Positions 36,060 through 44,983 of a stretch of DNA of 64,000 nucleotides are shown one piece after another; within the stretch, counting starts at the first letter, position 1; the number at the start of each line of letters is the position of its first letter. The notes under the pieces were generated by a model. The model was not told the DNA's origin. It ran no database searches and saw only the letters and a program-made list of their open reading frames with translations. The DNA comes from a bacterium D16-56 (GTDB lineage: Bacteria; Bacillota; Clostridia; Lachnospirales; Lachnospiraceae), in contig RAYY01000016.1 in NCBI GenBank assembly GCA_003611875.1, positions 33,622 to 97,621 on the forward strand, read 5' to 3'. The translations under genes were made by a program, and so were the position numbers.

Positions 36060-36311
36060 ATGAGAGATAAGAGTTTCTGGATTTTATTGGTGCTTTTGCT
36101 GGCAGGGATTGTTTTGGGCGGATTTTTGGGAAGTCTGGCAGAGGGAAATGCCTGGCTTTCCTGGCTGAATTTCGGGCAGTCCTTTGGGTTGGATGAGCCG
36201 CTGGTTCTGAATCTGGGGGTGTTAGTCATCACCTTCGGATTGTCCATTAAGATTACCATGGCAAGTATTTTTGGCGTGGCGGCGGCTTTGGTGATCTATC
36301 GATATATATAA
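36060..36311 (+). CDS. DUF4321 small membrane protein
   Basis: 83 residues. Two membrane segments (about 7-27 and 48-80) separated by a loop with NFGQSFGLDEP. The size and the SFWILLVLLLAGIVLGGFLG start match the DUF4321 family, common in Clostridia and of unknown function. GAAGGGG lies seven bases before the ATG. Confidence 0.8.
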   Translation: MRDKSFWILLVLLLAGIVLGGFLGSLAEGNAWLSWLNFGQSFGLDEPLVLNLGVLVITFGLSIKITMASIFGVAAALVIYRYI

Positions 36312-36352
36312 TGAGTGATTTGGCATAGGGGCTTCCTTTTTTTTACAGAATA

Positions 36353-36361
36353 TGGTATACT
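36353..36361 (+). promoter_or_regulatory. Extended -10 promoter before the chemoreceptor
   Basis: TGGTATACT, an extended -10 element with only TTCCTT at the -35 position, about 115 bases before the start. Confidence 0.5.
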
Positions 36362-36474
36362 ATTCTAAAGAGTCTGTCATCTTCCGATCTGGCCGGTTAG
36401 GTCAGATTTTCAGGGGGATTGGGTGGGCTTTTATTATGTCTCTCGAGGAGATTTTTATTAAAGGAGATATGGTT

Positions 36475-38490
36475 GTGAAGGAAAGGAAGAGTGATTCCCG
36501 TGCCAGGCGGGAGATGAGGAAGAGCCTTAGCGGAAGGATTCTCAGAAGTGCGGCTCTGAATGTCCTGGCAGTGGTTGTGGTATCTTGTATCATTATGGTG
36601 ATATCCATGCAGTCGCTGGCCAACAGTATTCTTTTGGACAGCCTACAGCCTATGGCCAGGCAGTCGTCAAAGACCGTGGAGGCCAATATTCATATGCTGG
36701 CGGACCGGATGATGACGATAGCCGGCGATAGCCGGATAACCGGGGAGGAAGGCGCCCGGCTTAATGCAGGAGAGCTTGAGCAGAATCGAAATGAGGTTTT
36801 GACAGAGGCTGCGGAGATCTATGAGCTGTATACCATAGCTTTGTATGACCTGGACGGGCGGCTGATTCAGGGAATCGGCAATGCGCCGGGAAATCTGGAC
36901 AGCGGTTTTTTTGGGCTTCTTAAGGAAACGGATAACCTGACTACCCATACCTCCACCATATTCCAGGATAAGCTGGGCATTACCATGGGTATGCCGGTGA
37001 AGGAGAATGGGCAGACTTCTCTGTATGTGGTAGGTGTCTATAAATATGATACTCTCAATGACGTGATCAGCAGTATTAACCTGGGCAAGAACGGTATGGC
37101 TTATATGGTGAACCAGGAGGGAGTCATTACCGGCCATCCGGATCAGTCATTGGCCCTTAACAAAAAGACGCTGTATCAGATTGAAAGCGGCCATGAGCAG
37201 GCATTAAGCCATGTGACTACAGGAGAAACCGGCGGAACCGAGTTTTCTGAAGACGGAAAGCAGATGCTGGTGGCTTTTTCCCCGATTCGGGGGACCCAGT
37301 GGTATCTGGTGATTCAGGTGCCCAAGTCGGATTATAATCATTTGATCAATGCAGCCATGGCGGCGGCAATTTTATGTACTATGGCAGTGCTGGCTGTATC
37401 TATTATGCTGGTTCGCCGTCTGGCAGGATCCATTGCCCATCCAGTTACCAGTGTGACGGGACGGATGGTGGCGCTGTCGGATGGAGATCTGCATACAGAG
37501 GTGGTTCCGGTCAGCTCAGGGGATGAGCTGGAGGTGCTGACGCGAACCCTGGAGGCTACGTTGGGAAGTGTAAACCGGTACATATCGGACATCCAGCAGG
37601 TGCTGACTCAGGTTGCAAAAGGCAATCTGAAGGTAGAACCCCATGTGGATTATCAGGGGGATTTCGCCTTGATCCGGGCCAGCTTAGGCACGATCATCCA
37701 TTCCATGAATGAAACTCTGTCAGGATTTCGTGCTGCTGCTGCCAGGCTTTCCGGTATGGCAGAGGAACTGAATGGCCAGTCTACACAGCTTCATCAGGCT
37801 TCTTTAGAGCAGAATGAGTCTACCGAGGAGCTGGTATCTGAGGTGTCCCATGTGAAGGAGCAGCTGGCCAGTGTGACAGAAAGCAGCGGGCAGACCCGGC
37901 TGAAGACCGAGGAGATTACCCAGCGGGTCGAGGAGGCCAATACGCAGATGACAGCTCTTTCCCAAGCGATGGATAATATCAGCGCCAATGCCCAGGAGAT
38001 CACACAGATTGCCAAGGCCATTGAGGATATTGCGTTCCAGACGGGGCTTCTTTCCATCAATGCTTCTGTGGAGGCGGCCCGGGCCGGCACTGCAGGCAAG
38101 GGCTTTGCCGTGGTGGCCAATGAGGTCAAGCAGCTGGCGTCCAGAAGTGCGCAGGCAGCCCAGAGCGCTACGGATGTGGTAAATAAGACCCGGATGATCA
38201 TTCAGACCGGTGTGGAGCTGACAGCAGACACGGCCCACTCCATTGATGAAATCTCAGTGGTTTCCACCCAGATCAGCGCCATATCCGATAAGCTGGTTGC
38301 AGCAGTGCAGGGACAGGAGAGCGCACTGGCGATTATGGAGGAGCGGATCGATGCGATTTCTTCGATTGCGGACCGGAATTTACAGAATGCCGAAGGCACC
38401 AGGCATTCCAGCGGACGGTTGTCAGAAGAAGCAGAAGGGCTTCAGAAGCAGGTTAAGAAATTTATCTTGAGGGAGGAGCAGACAAGATGA
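36475..38490 (+). CDS. Methyl-accepting chemotaxis protein
   Basis: About 671 residues. Membrane helix 1 at about 27-47, an extracellular double-Cache-like sensor (about 50-290), helix 2 (about 300-325), HAMP, then a long cytosolic coiled coil. Its signalling tip reads [41 protein letters not shown] split over residues 560-600. Signals to CheA/CheW, whose genes are not here. AAAGGAG is only two bases from ATG 36469 but eight from GTG 36475, which I chose. The stop overlaps the start of an FMN-binding lipoprotein, suggesting a shared job. Confidence 0.9.
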   Translation: MKERKSDSRARREMRKSLSGRILRSAALNVLAVVVVSCIIMVISMQSLANSILLDSLQPMARQSSKTVEANIHMLADRMMTIAGDSRITGEEGARLNAGELEQNRNEVLTEAAEIYELYTIALYDLDGRLIQGIGNAPGNLDSGFFGLLKETDNLTTHTSTIFQDKLGITMGMPVKENGQTSLYVVGVYKYDTLNDVISSINLGKNGMAYMVNQEGVITGHPDQSLALNKKTLYQIESGHEQALSHVTTGETGGTEFSEDGKQMLVAFSPIRGTQWYLVIQVPKSDYNHLINAAMAAAILCTMAVLAVSIMLVRRLAGSIAHPVTSVTGRMVALSDGDLHTEVVPVSSGDELEVLTRTLEATLGSVNRYISDIQQVLTQVAKGNLKVEPHVDYQGDFALIRASLGTIIHSMNETLSGFRAAAARLSGMAEELNGQSTQLHQASLEQNESTEELVSEVSHVKEQLASVTESSGQTRLKTEEITQRVEEANTQMTALSQAMDNISANAQEITQIAKAIEDIAFQTGLLSINASVEAARAGTAGKGFAVVANEVKQLASRSAQAAQSATDVVNKTRMIIQTGVELTADTAHSIDEISVVSTQISAISDKLVAAVQGQESALAIMEERIDAISSIADRNLQNAEGTRHSSGRLSEEAEGLQKQVKKFILREEQTR

Positions 38491-38930
38491 AACAAGCGGC
38501 AAAAATGAGCCTGATTCTTTTTTTGCTGACAGTGCTGCTGACAGCCTGCAGCGGCAAGCAGGATCTTCAGGATGGCTATTATACGGCCCAGGCGCTGGAG
38601 TTCAGTCATGGCTGGAAGGAATATGTGACCATCATGGTAAAGGGGGGAAGCATTGTCTCTGTGGAGTATAATGCTGAGAATCCAAGTGGGTTTATTAAAA
38701 GCTGGGATAATGCTTATATGCAGACCATGCTTCATTCCAATGGCACCTATCCCAATGAATACACCCGATACTATGCCAGCCAGCTTCTGGAGGGACAGGG
38801 AAACGGACAGATTGACGCAATAACAGGGGCTTCCTCCTCCCACAGCTCCTTTGAGAAGCTGGCGGCTGCCGTGGTGGAGCAGGCCAGGAAGGGCATCTCG
38901 GATGTTGTGATTGTGGATACATCTCATTAG
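38487..38930 (+). CDS. FMN-binding-domain lipoprotein
   Basis: 147 residues. The lipoprotein signal ends LTAC (Cys21). The rest resembles an FMN-binding domain (RnfG/PplA-like): DGYYTAQ opening, a central [15 protein letters not shown] strand pair, and [10 protein letters not shown], which fits the ApbE flavinylation motif D-x-x-(S/T)-G-A-(T/S) with Ser as acceptor. The mature protein would hold flavin on the outer membrane face. It overlaps the chemoreceptor stop (ATGA). The role, redox relay or ligand sensor, is inferred only. Confidence 0.75.
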   Translation: MKQAAKMSLILFLLTVLLTACSGKQDLQDGYYTAQALEFSHGWKEYVTIMVKGGSIVSVEYNAENPSGFIKSWDNAYMQTMLHSNGTYPNEYTRYYASQLLEGQGNGQIDAITGASSSHSSFEKLAAAVVEQARKGISDVVIVDTSH

Positions 38931-38952
38931 AAAGGCAAAAAGGAACAGGACA

Positions 38953-40311
38953 ATGGACACAGGGAGAAAAGCCGGAAAGGCTTATGAGATGGATATGTGC
39001 AGCGGGCCTCTTTTTTCAAAGCTGGTGATGTTTGCAGTTCCGCTGATGCTGTCCGGGATTCTTCAGCTATTGTTTAATGCGGCAGATATTGTGGTGGTGG
39101 GGAATTATGCAGGGCACGAGTCCCTGGCAGCAGTGGGCTCAACCAGCTCCCTCATCAATCTGCTGGTCAATGTGTTTATCGGGCTTTCGGTAGGCGCCAA
39201 TGTGCTGGCGGCTCAATATTTCGGCGCCAGTCGGATGAAGGATCTGGAGGAAACCGTTCATACGGCTATGGTGCTGGCCATAGGAGGCGGCTTGTTTTTG
39301 GTGGCAGCAGGAGTTCTGCTTGCGGATCCTCTCCTGACTCTTATGGGGACTCCAAAGGATGTTCTTCCTTTGGCGGCTCTTTATATGAAGATCTTTTTTA
39401 TAGGAATGCCGGCTACCCTGACGTATAATTTCGGCAGCGCGATCCTTCGGGCAGTGGGAGATACCAAAAGACCTTTGTGGTTTTTGCTGACAGCAGGAAT
39501 TATCAATGTGATTCTGAATTTGATTTTTGTGATTTTCCTTCATATGGGAGTGGCAGGGGTGGCGCTTGCCACGGTGATCTCCCAATGTATTTCCGCGGCG
39601 CTGATCCTGCGGTGTCTGGTGACTTCAGATGCGCCTTATGGCCTGCGGCTTGACCGCTTAAAGCCGGTGAAAACCAAGCTTTTCGCCATTGCCAGGATCG
39701 GACTTCCGGCAGGGTTTCAGGGAGCTATTTTTTCTATCTCCAATGTGCTGATTCAGTCGTCGGTCAATTCCTTTGGATCTGTGGCCATGGCAGGCAATAC
39801 GGCGGCTTCCAATATTGAGGGGTTTGTGTATACGGCGATGAACGCCGTGTATCAGACGGCTCTAAGCTTTACCAGCCAGAATTTCGGAGCCAGGAATTAC
39901 GAGAGGATGACAAGAATCCTTTGGTATTGTCAGGGAATGGTGATTGTGGTGGGACTTGTCATGGGAGGCGGGGCTGTGCTCATGGGCCCGGAGCTTTTGA
40001 GAATTTATCAATCAAATCCTCAGGTGATTCATTATGGCATGAACCGGCTTCGGATCATCAGCGGTCCTTATTTCCTCTGCGGGATCATGGAGGTTATGGT
40101 AGGGGGACTGCGGGGCATGGGATGTTCGTTGCTACCGATGTTTGTAGCATTGACAGGGGCCTGTGTATTCAGGGTGATCTGGATTTATACCATATTTGCC
40201 ATGAGTCATACCCTGCAGACCTTGTATATTTCTTACCCGGTATCGTGGACCATTACGTTTTTGGCGCATATGGTGTGTTATGGGATTGTACGAAGGCGGG
40301 CAGAGAGATAA
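38953..40311 (+). CDS. MATE family efflux transporter
   Basis: About 452 residues, 12 predicted membrane helices in two similar halves; the N half begins LVMFAVPLMLSGILQLLFNAADIVVVG, with GSTSSLINLLV and GLSVGANVLAAQYFGA typical of the MatE fold. It exports drugs or metabolites using Na+ or H+. The ATG at 38953 follows AAAGGAACAGG; an earlier in-frame ATG overlaps the lipoprotein. A second MATE gene lies at 44984. Confidence 0.92.
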   Translation: MDTGRKAGKAYEMDMCSGPLFSKLVMFAVPLMLSGILQLLFNAADIVVVGNYAGHESLAAVGSTSSLINLLVNVFIGLSVGANVLAAQYFGASRMKDLEETVHTAMVLAIGGGLFLVAAGVLLADPLLTLMGTPKDVLPLAALYMKIFFIGMPATLTYNFGSAILRAVGDTKRPLWFLLTAGIINVILNLIFVIFLHMGVAGVALATVISQCISAALILRCLVTSDAPYGLRLDRLKPVKTKLFAIARIGLPAGFQGAIFSISNVLIQSSVNSFGSVAMAGNTAASNIEGFVYTAMNAVYQTALSFTSQNFGARNYERMTRILWYCQGMVIVVGLVMGGGAVLMGPELLRIYQSNPQVIHYGMNRLRIISGPYFLCGIMEVMVGGLRGMGCSLLPMFVALTGACVFRVIWIYTIFAMSHTLQTLYISYPVSWTITFLAHMVCYGIVRRRAER

Positions 40312-40425
40312 GAACGCGTGGGAATTTAGGCAAGGCTGTGGGCGGAAAGGTTGGATCGGTTAGGAGTTGTCTGAATTGACAAGGCAGACTTTTATAGGGA
40401 ATGGTAGAAGAAGGGGGATCAGAGT

Positions 40426-40845
40426 ATGGGATTTAGAGATTCGTGTATACAGGCTTTGGATGAGAAAAAGCTGTTTGAGGATTCAGGACACAAGACGCGG
40501 TTTAAAGAGCTGATGGATTGTTATTCGGATTACCCGTTTTTTGGCAAAGGGCTGTGCAAGTGTATGTATTTGTCGGCGTGGGACGAGGAGCATTTCGCTG
40601 TCATGTTAGGCATTCTGACGGAGCTGGCCTTGGGGCGGGAGCGGAATACGGAGGAGATGCGGCGGCAGGGTGAGGAGCTGGCCATGAAGCATATAGATGG
40701 GGATTCCTGTCTTTACCAGATGTCCAATGCATTTCTGGACGGAAAGAGCTTTCGGCTTCCGGAGCATACACAGATTCAGCCGGAATTTGTCTATATTATC
40801 GAGAGGGCCCAGAAGGCGGCAGAGGTGATTGACAGGATAGAATAA
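40426..40845 (+). CDS. Hypothetical protein, 139 aa
   Basis: Not recognised. A soluble, mainly helical protein with two short Cys-containing segments (DCYSDYPFFGKGLCKCMYLSA) and a conserved-looking MKHIDGDSCLYQMSNAFLDGKSF. It has no signal peptide or membrane segment. AGAAGGGGGATC precedes the ATG. It stands alone between the MATE gene and an oppositely oriented membrane gene. Confidence 0.7.
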   Translation: MGFRDSCIQALDEKKLFEDSGHKTRFKELMDCYSDYPFFGKGLCKCMYLSAWDEEHFAVMLGILTELALGRERNTEEMRRQGEELAMKHIDGDSCLYQMSNAFLDGKSFRLPEHTQIQPEFVYIIERAQKAAEVIDRIE

Positions 40846-40884
40846 CAAGACTTGGGGAATGCTTTCAGCAATGTTTTTGACCCA

Positions 40885-41592
40885 TCAGGTGTCTGACAGG
40901 CGGGCTGATGGGTCTTTTTCTGCGCTTTTTTGAATATGGCCCAGCAGGATGTGGAGAATGGCGCTGCCTGTCAGGATGGTCAGCAGATAAAGGAGGTTGG
41001 CCGGAAGGATTCCCAGGTACAGGGCCAGTTCACGGAAAACAGGCTGGGTGCCGGGGGTGTAGGGGGAAATGTAAAACATGTCAGCGCTTCCCCGTCCAGG
41101 CGTCAGTACATTGACGGCAGTGGCAATGCAGCAGCAGGCAGCAAAAAGAGGAACCGTGTCTGTAAAGCTTCTGCGGCTTACATCGGAGCGGCCGGTGAAC
41201 AAAAGGAACAGGCTGATCAGGATCAGAAGAATGTGCCATACATATCCATGAAGGGTCAGGGTCCAATGGATATGGCGAAAGCCCTCCGGCACGATCAGTG
41301 CAGCAATGCCGCCTAACAAACCATAGTCCTGCATAAAGGTGCAGAGGGTGGTTTTGATGCGGCCTGACGGTAAAAAGGGCAGCAGCAGGCAGAAATACAT
41401 AGGAAGGCTGCAGAGCTGGAAAGGGAAAAACCACCAGTCATAGCTTTGATGATAAATCACATAAAATAAAAAGAATTGTTTGTACAGCTCGGCAGCAGAC
41501 AGGAAGACCCCGCAGCTAAACAGAATGCGGTCAGAGTCCTGGTCTGTCAGCGTGTGAAGCTGTGAAAAGAGGGTTTTGATCATTTTATTCAT
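40885..41592 (-). CDS. YwaF/TIGR02206-like integral membrane protein
   Basis: 235 residues with about six membrane helices. WWFFPFQLCSLPMYFCLLLPF and the conserved HGYVWHILL match the YwaF (TIGR02206) family of unknown function. The promoter on this strand has its -10 over the ATG at 41610, so ATG 41592 was chosen. That leaves only one or two bases of 5' leader and no ribosome site. Confidence 0.75.
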   Translation of the reverse strand: MNKMIKTLFSQLHTLTDQDSDRILFSCGVFLSAAELYKQFFLFYVIYHQSYDWWFFPFQLCSLPMYFCLLLPFLPSGRIKTTLCTFMQDYGLLGGIAALIVPEGFRHIHWTLTLHGYVWHILLILISLFLLFTGRSDVSRRSFTDTVPLFAACCCIATAVNVLTPGRGSADMFYISPYTPGTQPVFRELALYLGILPANLLYLLTILTGSAILHILLGHIQKSAEKDPSARLSDT

Positions 41593-41600
41593 AATGGAAT

Positions 41601-41629
41601 AGTATAGCATTTTTTCGGAAAAAGAACAA
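41601..41629 (-). promoter_or_regulatory. Promoter of the YwaF-like gene
   Basis: On the minus strand: TTGTTC (41629-41624), 17-base spacer, TATACT (41606-41601). The predicted start lies within a few bases of the ATG at 41592. Confidence 0.6.
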
Positions 41630-41659
41630 GGAAATTCAGGAAAGGAAACAAATTGTGTG

Positions 41660-42280
41660 ATGGAAAGGAAAATAGAAGGAGCAAATGGGGAGGGTCAGGA
41701 AAACAGAGAGCTGTGTCTGAGACAATTGGAATCAGAGGAAATCACACAGGTTTATGAGATCTGTATGCGGAAGGATTTCCCTGAAAGTGAGCTCAAGCCA
41801 TTGTCGGCGATCCGTCAGATGCTGGAGGCAGGAATATATGACTGCCTGGGGCTTTTTGAGGATACCAGGCTGATGGCATACGGATTTTTTGTGACAGATT
41901 GGCAGCGGGGGATTTTGCTGCTGGATTATCTGGCTGTCTGTGAGCCCTGGCGAGGCATGGGCTATGGGGGAAAATGCCTGGACAGGATACGAGATTTTTA
42001 CAAGGGGGAAAAAGGGATTTTGCTGGAATGTGAAAGCCTGGAGAGCGGGCAGGATCAGGAGGAACGATTCTTGAGGGAGAGACGGATCCGGTTTTATCTG
42101 GACAACGGATGTGTGCGGACCCAGGTACGCTCCTTATTGTTTGGGGTGGAGTATGAGATTTTGTACATGCCTCTGGCAGAAGAAAGGGTGGACGGGGCAG
42201 GGGAGCTTGAGAATTTGTATCGGAAAATGATGCCTGGGGACAGGTATGAAAGGTATGTGGGCGGGATCTGGAGAGGATAA
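41660..42280 (+). CDS. GNAT family N-acetyltransferase
   Basis: 206 residues. The acetyl-CoA binding core is visible as LLLDYLAVCEPWRGMGYGGKCLDRIRDF, with the R-G-x-G-x-G/A loop RGMGYGG. The N-terminal 20 residues are charged and variable. The substrate is unknown. It may start at GTG 41657 or ATG 41660. It shares a bidirectional terminator with the serine dehydratase operon. Confidence 0.8.
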   Translation: MERKIEGANGEGQENRELCLRQLESEEITQVYEICMRKDFPESELKPLSAIRQMLEAGIYDCLGLFEDTRLMAYGFFVTDWQRGILLLDYLAVCEPWRGMGYGGKCLDRIRDFYKGEKGILLECESLESGQDQEERFLRERRIRFYLDNGCVRTQVRSLLFGVEYEILYMPLAEERVDGAGELENLYRKMMPGDRYERYVGGIWRG

Positions 42281-42310
42281 AGAGATTTTGTTTGGCAACT
42301 TGGAGAAAAA

Positions 42311-42356
42311 GGATCACGCTCCCTCAGCGTAAGGCAAAAGAGAGCGTGATCCTTTT
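42311..42356. terminator. Bidirectional terminator
   Basis: GGATCACGCTC (42311-42321) pairs with GAGCGTGATCC (42342-42352), followed by TTTT on the plus strand and preceded by AAAAA, so it works for both converging transcripts. The sdaAA stop codon touches it. Confidence 0.9.
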
Positions 42357-43218
42357 ATCTTTTACAGGCAGCACAGCCTGTGGGAGTGGCGGCACAGCCG
42401 CCCATGGCAGTTTCGCGCAGCTCGGGAGCAAGGCGTCTGCCTACATGATACATGGCGGCCAGCATTTCATCAAAGGGAATGAGCTGATTCACCCCGCTTA
42501 GGGCCAGTTCTGCTGCTGTCAGGGCATTGGCAACACCGATAGCGTTCCGGTTCTGGCAGGGATATTCTACCAAGCCGCCTACCGGATCGCATACCAGCCC
42601 TAACAGGTTCATCATCGCTGTGGATGCAGAGTCCAGGCACTGCTTCGGTGTGCCGTCCATAAGCTCCACGGCAGCCGAGGCAGCCATGGCAGACGCTACG
42701 CCAACCTCTGCCTGACATCCGCCTACTGCGCCGGCAACCGTGGCGTTGCGCATGGCAAGATAGCCCACGGCGCTGGAATTGTACAATGCCCGGATCAGCT
42801 TTTCCTCGGAAGCCTCAGATTCCTCCCAGAGAGCCAGCAGAACACCTGGTACGACTCCGGAGGAGCCGGCAGTAGGCGCGGCCACGATCAGCCCCATAGA
42901 GCTGCTGACCTCCAGCACACCCATGGCATAGGCAATGGCCTTGGAGAGCACGTTTCCGCAGATGGATTTTCCTTCCTGCCGGTGCTGTTCTACCAGGCGG
43001 GCTTCGCCGCCCAAGAGTCCGCCCATGGAGCGGCGCGGCTTTACAAGGGGTTCTGCGGAGGATTTTTTCATGATTGCAAGGGCTTTTTTCATCCTCAGAT
43101 CCAAGGCTTCTCTGGTGGTTTCTGCCAGATCACATTCTCTGCGTATCATAATTTCGGAAATCGGGCATTGATGCTGTTCGCAAAGCGTCAGCAGCTCGGC
43201 TGCATTTTTAAAGTCCAT
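42355..43218 (-). CDS. sdaAA: L-serine dehydratase, alpha subunit
   Basis: 287 residues. The Fe-S serine dehydratase catalytic subunit converts L-serine to pyruvate and ammonia. Recognised by TAGSSGVVPGVLLAL, CQAEVGVASAMAASAAVELMDG and CDPVGGLVEYPCQNRN, which hold the cluster-binding Cys residues. A short Cys-containing C-terminal tail (GCAATPTGCAACKR) follows. It overlaps the beta subunit gene by one base. Confidence 0.95.
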   Translation of the reverse strand: MDFKNAAELLTLCEQHQCPISEIMIRRECDLAETTREALDLRMKKALAIMKKSSAEPLVKPRRSMGGLLGGEARLVEQHRQEGKSICGNVLSKAIAYAMGVLEVSSSMGLIVAAPTAGSSGVVPGVLLALWEESEASEEKLIRALYNSSAVGYLAMRNATVAGAVGGCQAEVGVASAMAASAAVELMDGTPKQCLDSASTAMMNLLGLVCDPVGGLVEYPCQNRNAIGVANALTAAELALSGVNQLIPFDEMLAAMYHVGRRLAPELRETAMGGCAATPTGCAACKR

Positions 43219-43898
43219 TATTGTTCCTCCTGAATCCGGATTACCATAACCTGTTCTACATCCTGTTTATCTTTGATTTTCTTCTGCACATCCTGAGAAA
43301 GGGTTCCGTCAAATTCTACGATGCTGTATGCAATTTCACCCTTTGCCTCCCGGAACAGCCGCATAAAGGCAATATTGATCTTACCCTCGCTGAGACAGCG
43401 GGTAATGTGGGCCGCTATGCCGATCCGATCCTTGTGAACCACGATCAGGGTATTGTAATCTCCGGAAAAATCCACGGCGATTCCGTTGATCCTGGCGATT
43501 CGGATTTTGCCGCCGCCGATGGATTCCCCTCGGAGGGAAAAGGAATGGCCGTGAATGTCCGTGAGATGAATATCCACCGTGTTGGGATGGAGCTCTGTTT
43601 CCGTGTGGTTGTAGAAAAAGTCAAAGAGGATTCCCTGCTGCTCTGCCAGGGTATAAGCCTGCGGGATCCGCTCATCGTCCGTGGAAAAACCCATGATTCC
43701 GCCTAAAAGCGCCCGGTCCGTGCCATGTCCCTGGTAGGTCTTGGCAAAGGAGCCGTAGAGCGTAAATTCTACCTGGCGCACCGGTTCCCCCAGCATTTTC
43801 CGGGCAATAAGGGCAATGGAGCAGGCTCCTGCCGTGTGGGAGCTGGAAGGCCCTACCATGTTGGGGCCCAGGACATCAAATATGCTGATAAATGACAT
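43218..43898 (-). CDS. sdaAB: L-serine dehydratase, beta subunit
   Basis: 226 residues. The N-terminal domain begins FDVLGPNMVGPSSSHTAGA, the standard SdaAB signature; the C-terminal 75 residues form an ACT domain (IVVHKDRIGIAAHITRCLSEG), which binds serine as an allosteric ligand in relatives. First gene of the operon, GAGGAA before the ATG. Probably used for serine catabolism in amino-acid fermentation. Confidence 0.95.
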   Translation of the reverse strand: MSFISIFDVLGPNMVGPSSSHTAGACSIALIARKMLGEPVRQVEFTLYGSFAKTYQGHGTDRALLGGIMGFSTDDERIPQAYTLAEQQGILFDFFYNHTETELHPNTVDIHLTDIHGHSFSLRGESIGGGKIRIARINGIAVDFSGDYNTLIVVHKDRIGIAAHITRCLSEGKINIAFMRLFREAKGEIAYSIVEFDGTLSQDVQKKIKDKQDVEQVMVIRIQEEQ

Positions 43899-43939
43899 AG
43901 AAGCTTCCTCGTTTCGTTAGAAGTAAAATAATAAAGTAA

Positions 43940-43968
43940 ATTATAGCATTTCAGCAGTTTTTTTACAA
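43940..43968 (-). promoter_or_regulatory. Promoter of sdaAB-sdaAA
   Basis: On the minus strand: TTGTAA (43968-43963), 17-base spacer, TATAAT (43945-43940), 42 bases before the sdaAB start. Confidence 0.75.
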
Positions 43969-44071
43969 GGGCCTGCTGTGGGGATGAGCGTCTGCGTCCA
44001 TGCGGACAGGGGAGGATGCGGTTTCCCATGACTTTATGATCAGCGAATTTTTTGGTACAAACACGTATTTT

Positions 44072-44099
44072 CCTGTAATCCGATATACTGGATTACAGG
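44072..44099 (+). promoter_or_regulatory. Palindrome over the ZIP gene -10 region
   Basis: CCTGTAATCC (44072-44081) and GGATTACAGG (44090-44099) are perfect 10-base inverted repeats around GATATACT, which contains a -10-like TATACT (44084-44089). The last bases join the GGAGGTG ribosome site. It looks like a repressor operator, or an RNA hairpin masking the ribosome site if transcription starts upstream. Confidence 0.6.
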
Positions 44100-44109
44100 G
44101 AGGTGCAAT

Positions 44110-44913
44110 ATGAATGATATGGTGATAATGGCATTGATTGCCACACTGGGAACCTGGTCTATAACAGCCTTGGGAGCGGCAACCGTGGTATTTTTCCGGT
44201 CGCCGGATCCAAAATGGCTGAATCTGATGCTTGGCTTTGCTTCCGGGGTTATGATTGCCGCAAGCTTTTGGTCCCTGCTGCAGCCGGCGATTGAGCGGGC
44301 GGAGGAAATCTCAGTTATGCCGGCTTATCTGGTGGCTACTCTTGGCTTTCTTTCCGGCGCAGTATTTATGTGGGGGTCAGATAAAATCGTCTCCTATGCC
44401 AGGGGAAGGGTGAATCGGACAACAGACGGGTCAAATGACAGGCTGAACCGGATCATTATGCTGGTTCTTTCCATTACTCTTCACAATATACCAGAGGGGC
44501 TTGCAGTGGGAGTCGCCTTTGGAGCGCTGCCAAGAAGCGGCTATATGGCGGAGAGCTTGATGGGAGCCATTACCATTGCGGTGGGAATCGGGCTTCAGAA
44601 TTTTCCCGAGGGAGCGGCTGTATCCATTCCGCTCAGGAGAGAGGGGTATTCCAGGAAAAAGAGCTTTTTCCTGGGGCAGGCCTCTGGGATCGTGGAGCCC
44701 ATTGCCGGGGTGATCGGGGCGCTTTTGGTGGTCTATGTGGAAGCCATGCTGCCTTATGCCCTGTCCTTTGCGGCAGGGGCCATGATCCTGGTGGCTGTCC
44801 ATGAGCTGATTCCTGAGTGTCAGAGAAATCAGAAGGCACAGCCTTATTTTGCTACCATGGGAATCGTCACTGGGTTTGCCACCATGATGCTTTTAGATGT
44901 GATGCTGGGATAA
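44110..44913 (+). CDS. ZIP family metal transporter (GufA-like)
   Basis: 267 residues, about eight membrane helices. Two metal-binding motifs of the ZIP family are visible: LHNIPEGLAVGVAFG and LQNFPEGAAVSIPL; VHELIPECQ near the end is a third conserved site. It imports Zn2+ or another divalent cation. GGAGGTG lies directly upstream. A palindrome over the presumed promoter suggests metal-responsive control. Confidence 0.92.
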   Translation: MNDMVIMALIATLGTWSITALGAATVVFFRSPDPKWLNLMLGFASGVMIAASFWSLLQPAIERAEEISVMPAYLVATLGFLSGAVFMWGSDKIVSYARGRVNRTTDGSNDRLNRIIMLVLSITLHNIPEGLAVGVAFGALPRSGYMAESLMGAITIAVGIGLQNFPEGAAVSIPLRREGYSRKKSFFLGQASGIVEPIAGVIGALLVVYVEAMLPYALSFAAGAMILVAVHELIPECQRNQKAQPYFATMGIVTGFATMMLLDVMLG

Positions 44914-44915
44914 TC

Positions 44916-44944
44916 TTGCTATTTTCTGTGCCGCATGATACAAT
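44916..44944 (+). promoter_or_regulatory. Promoter of the second MATE gene
   Basis: TTGCTA (44916-44921), 17-base spacer, TACAAT (44939-44944), 40 bases before the start codon. Confidence 0.6.
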
Positions 44945-44983
44945 CGGCGTAGAAACATAAGAAAAGAAAGGTTACAGAGGGCT

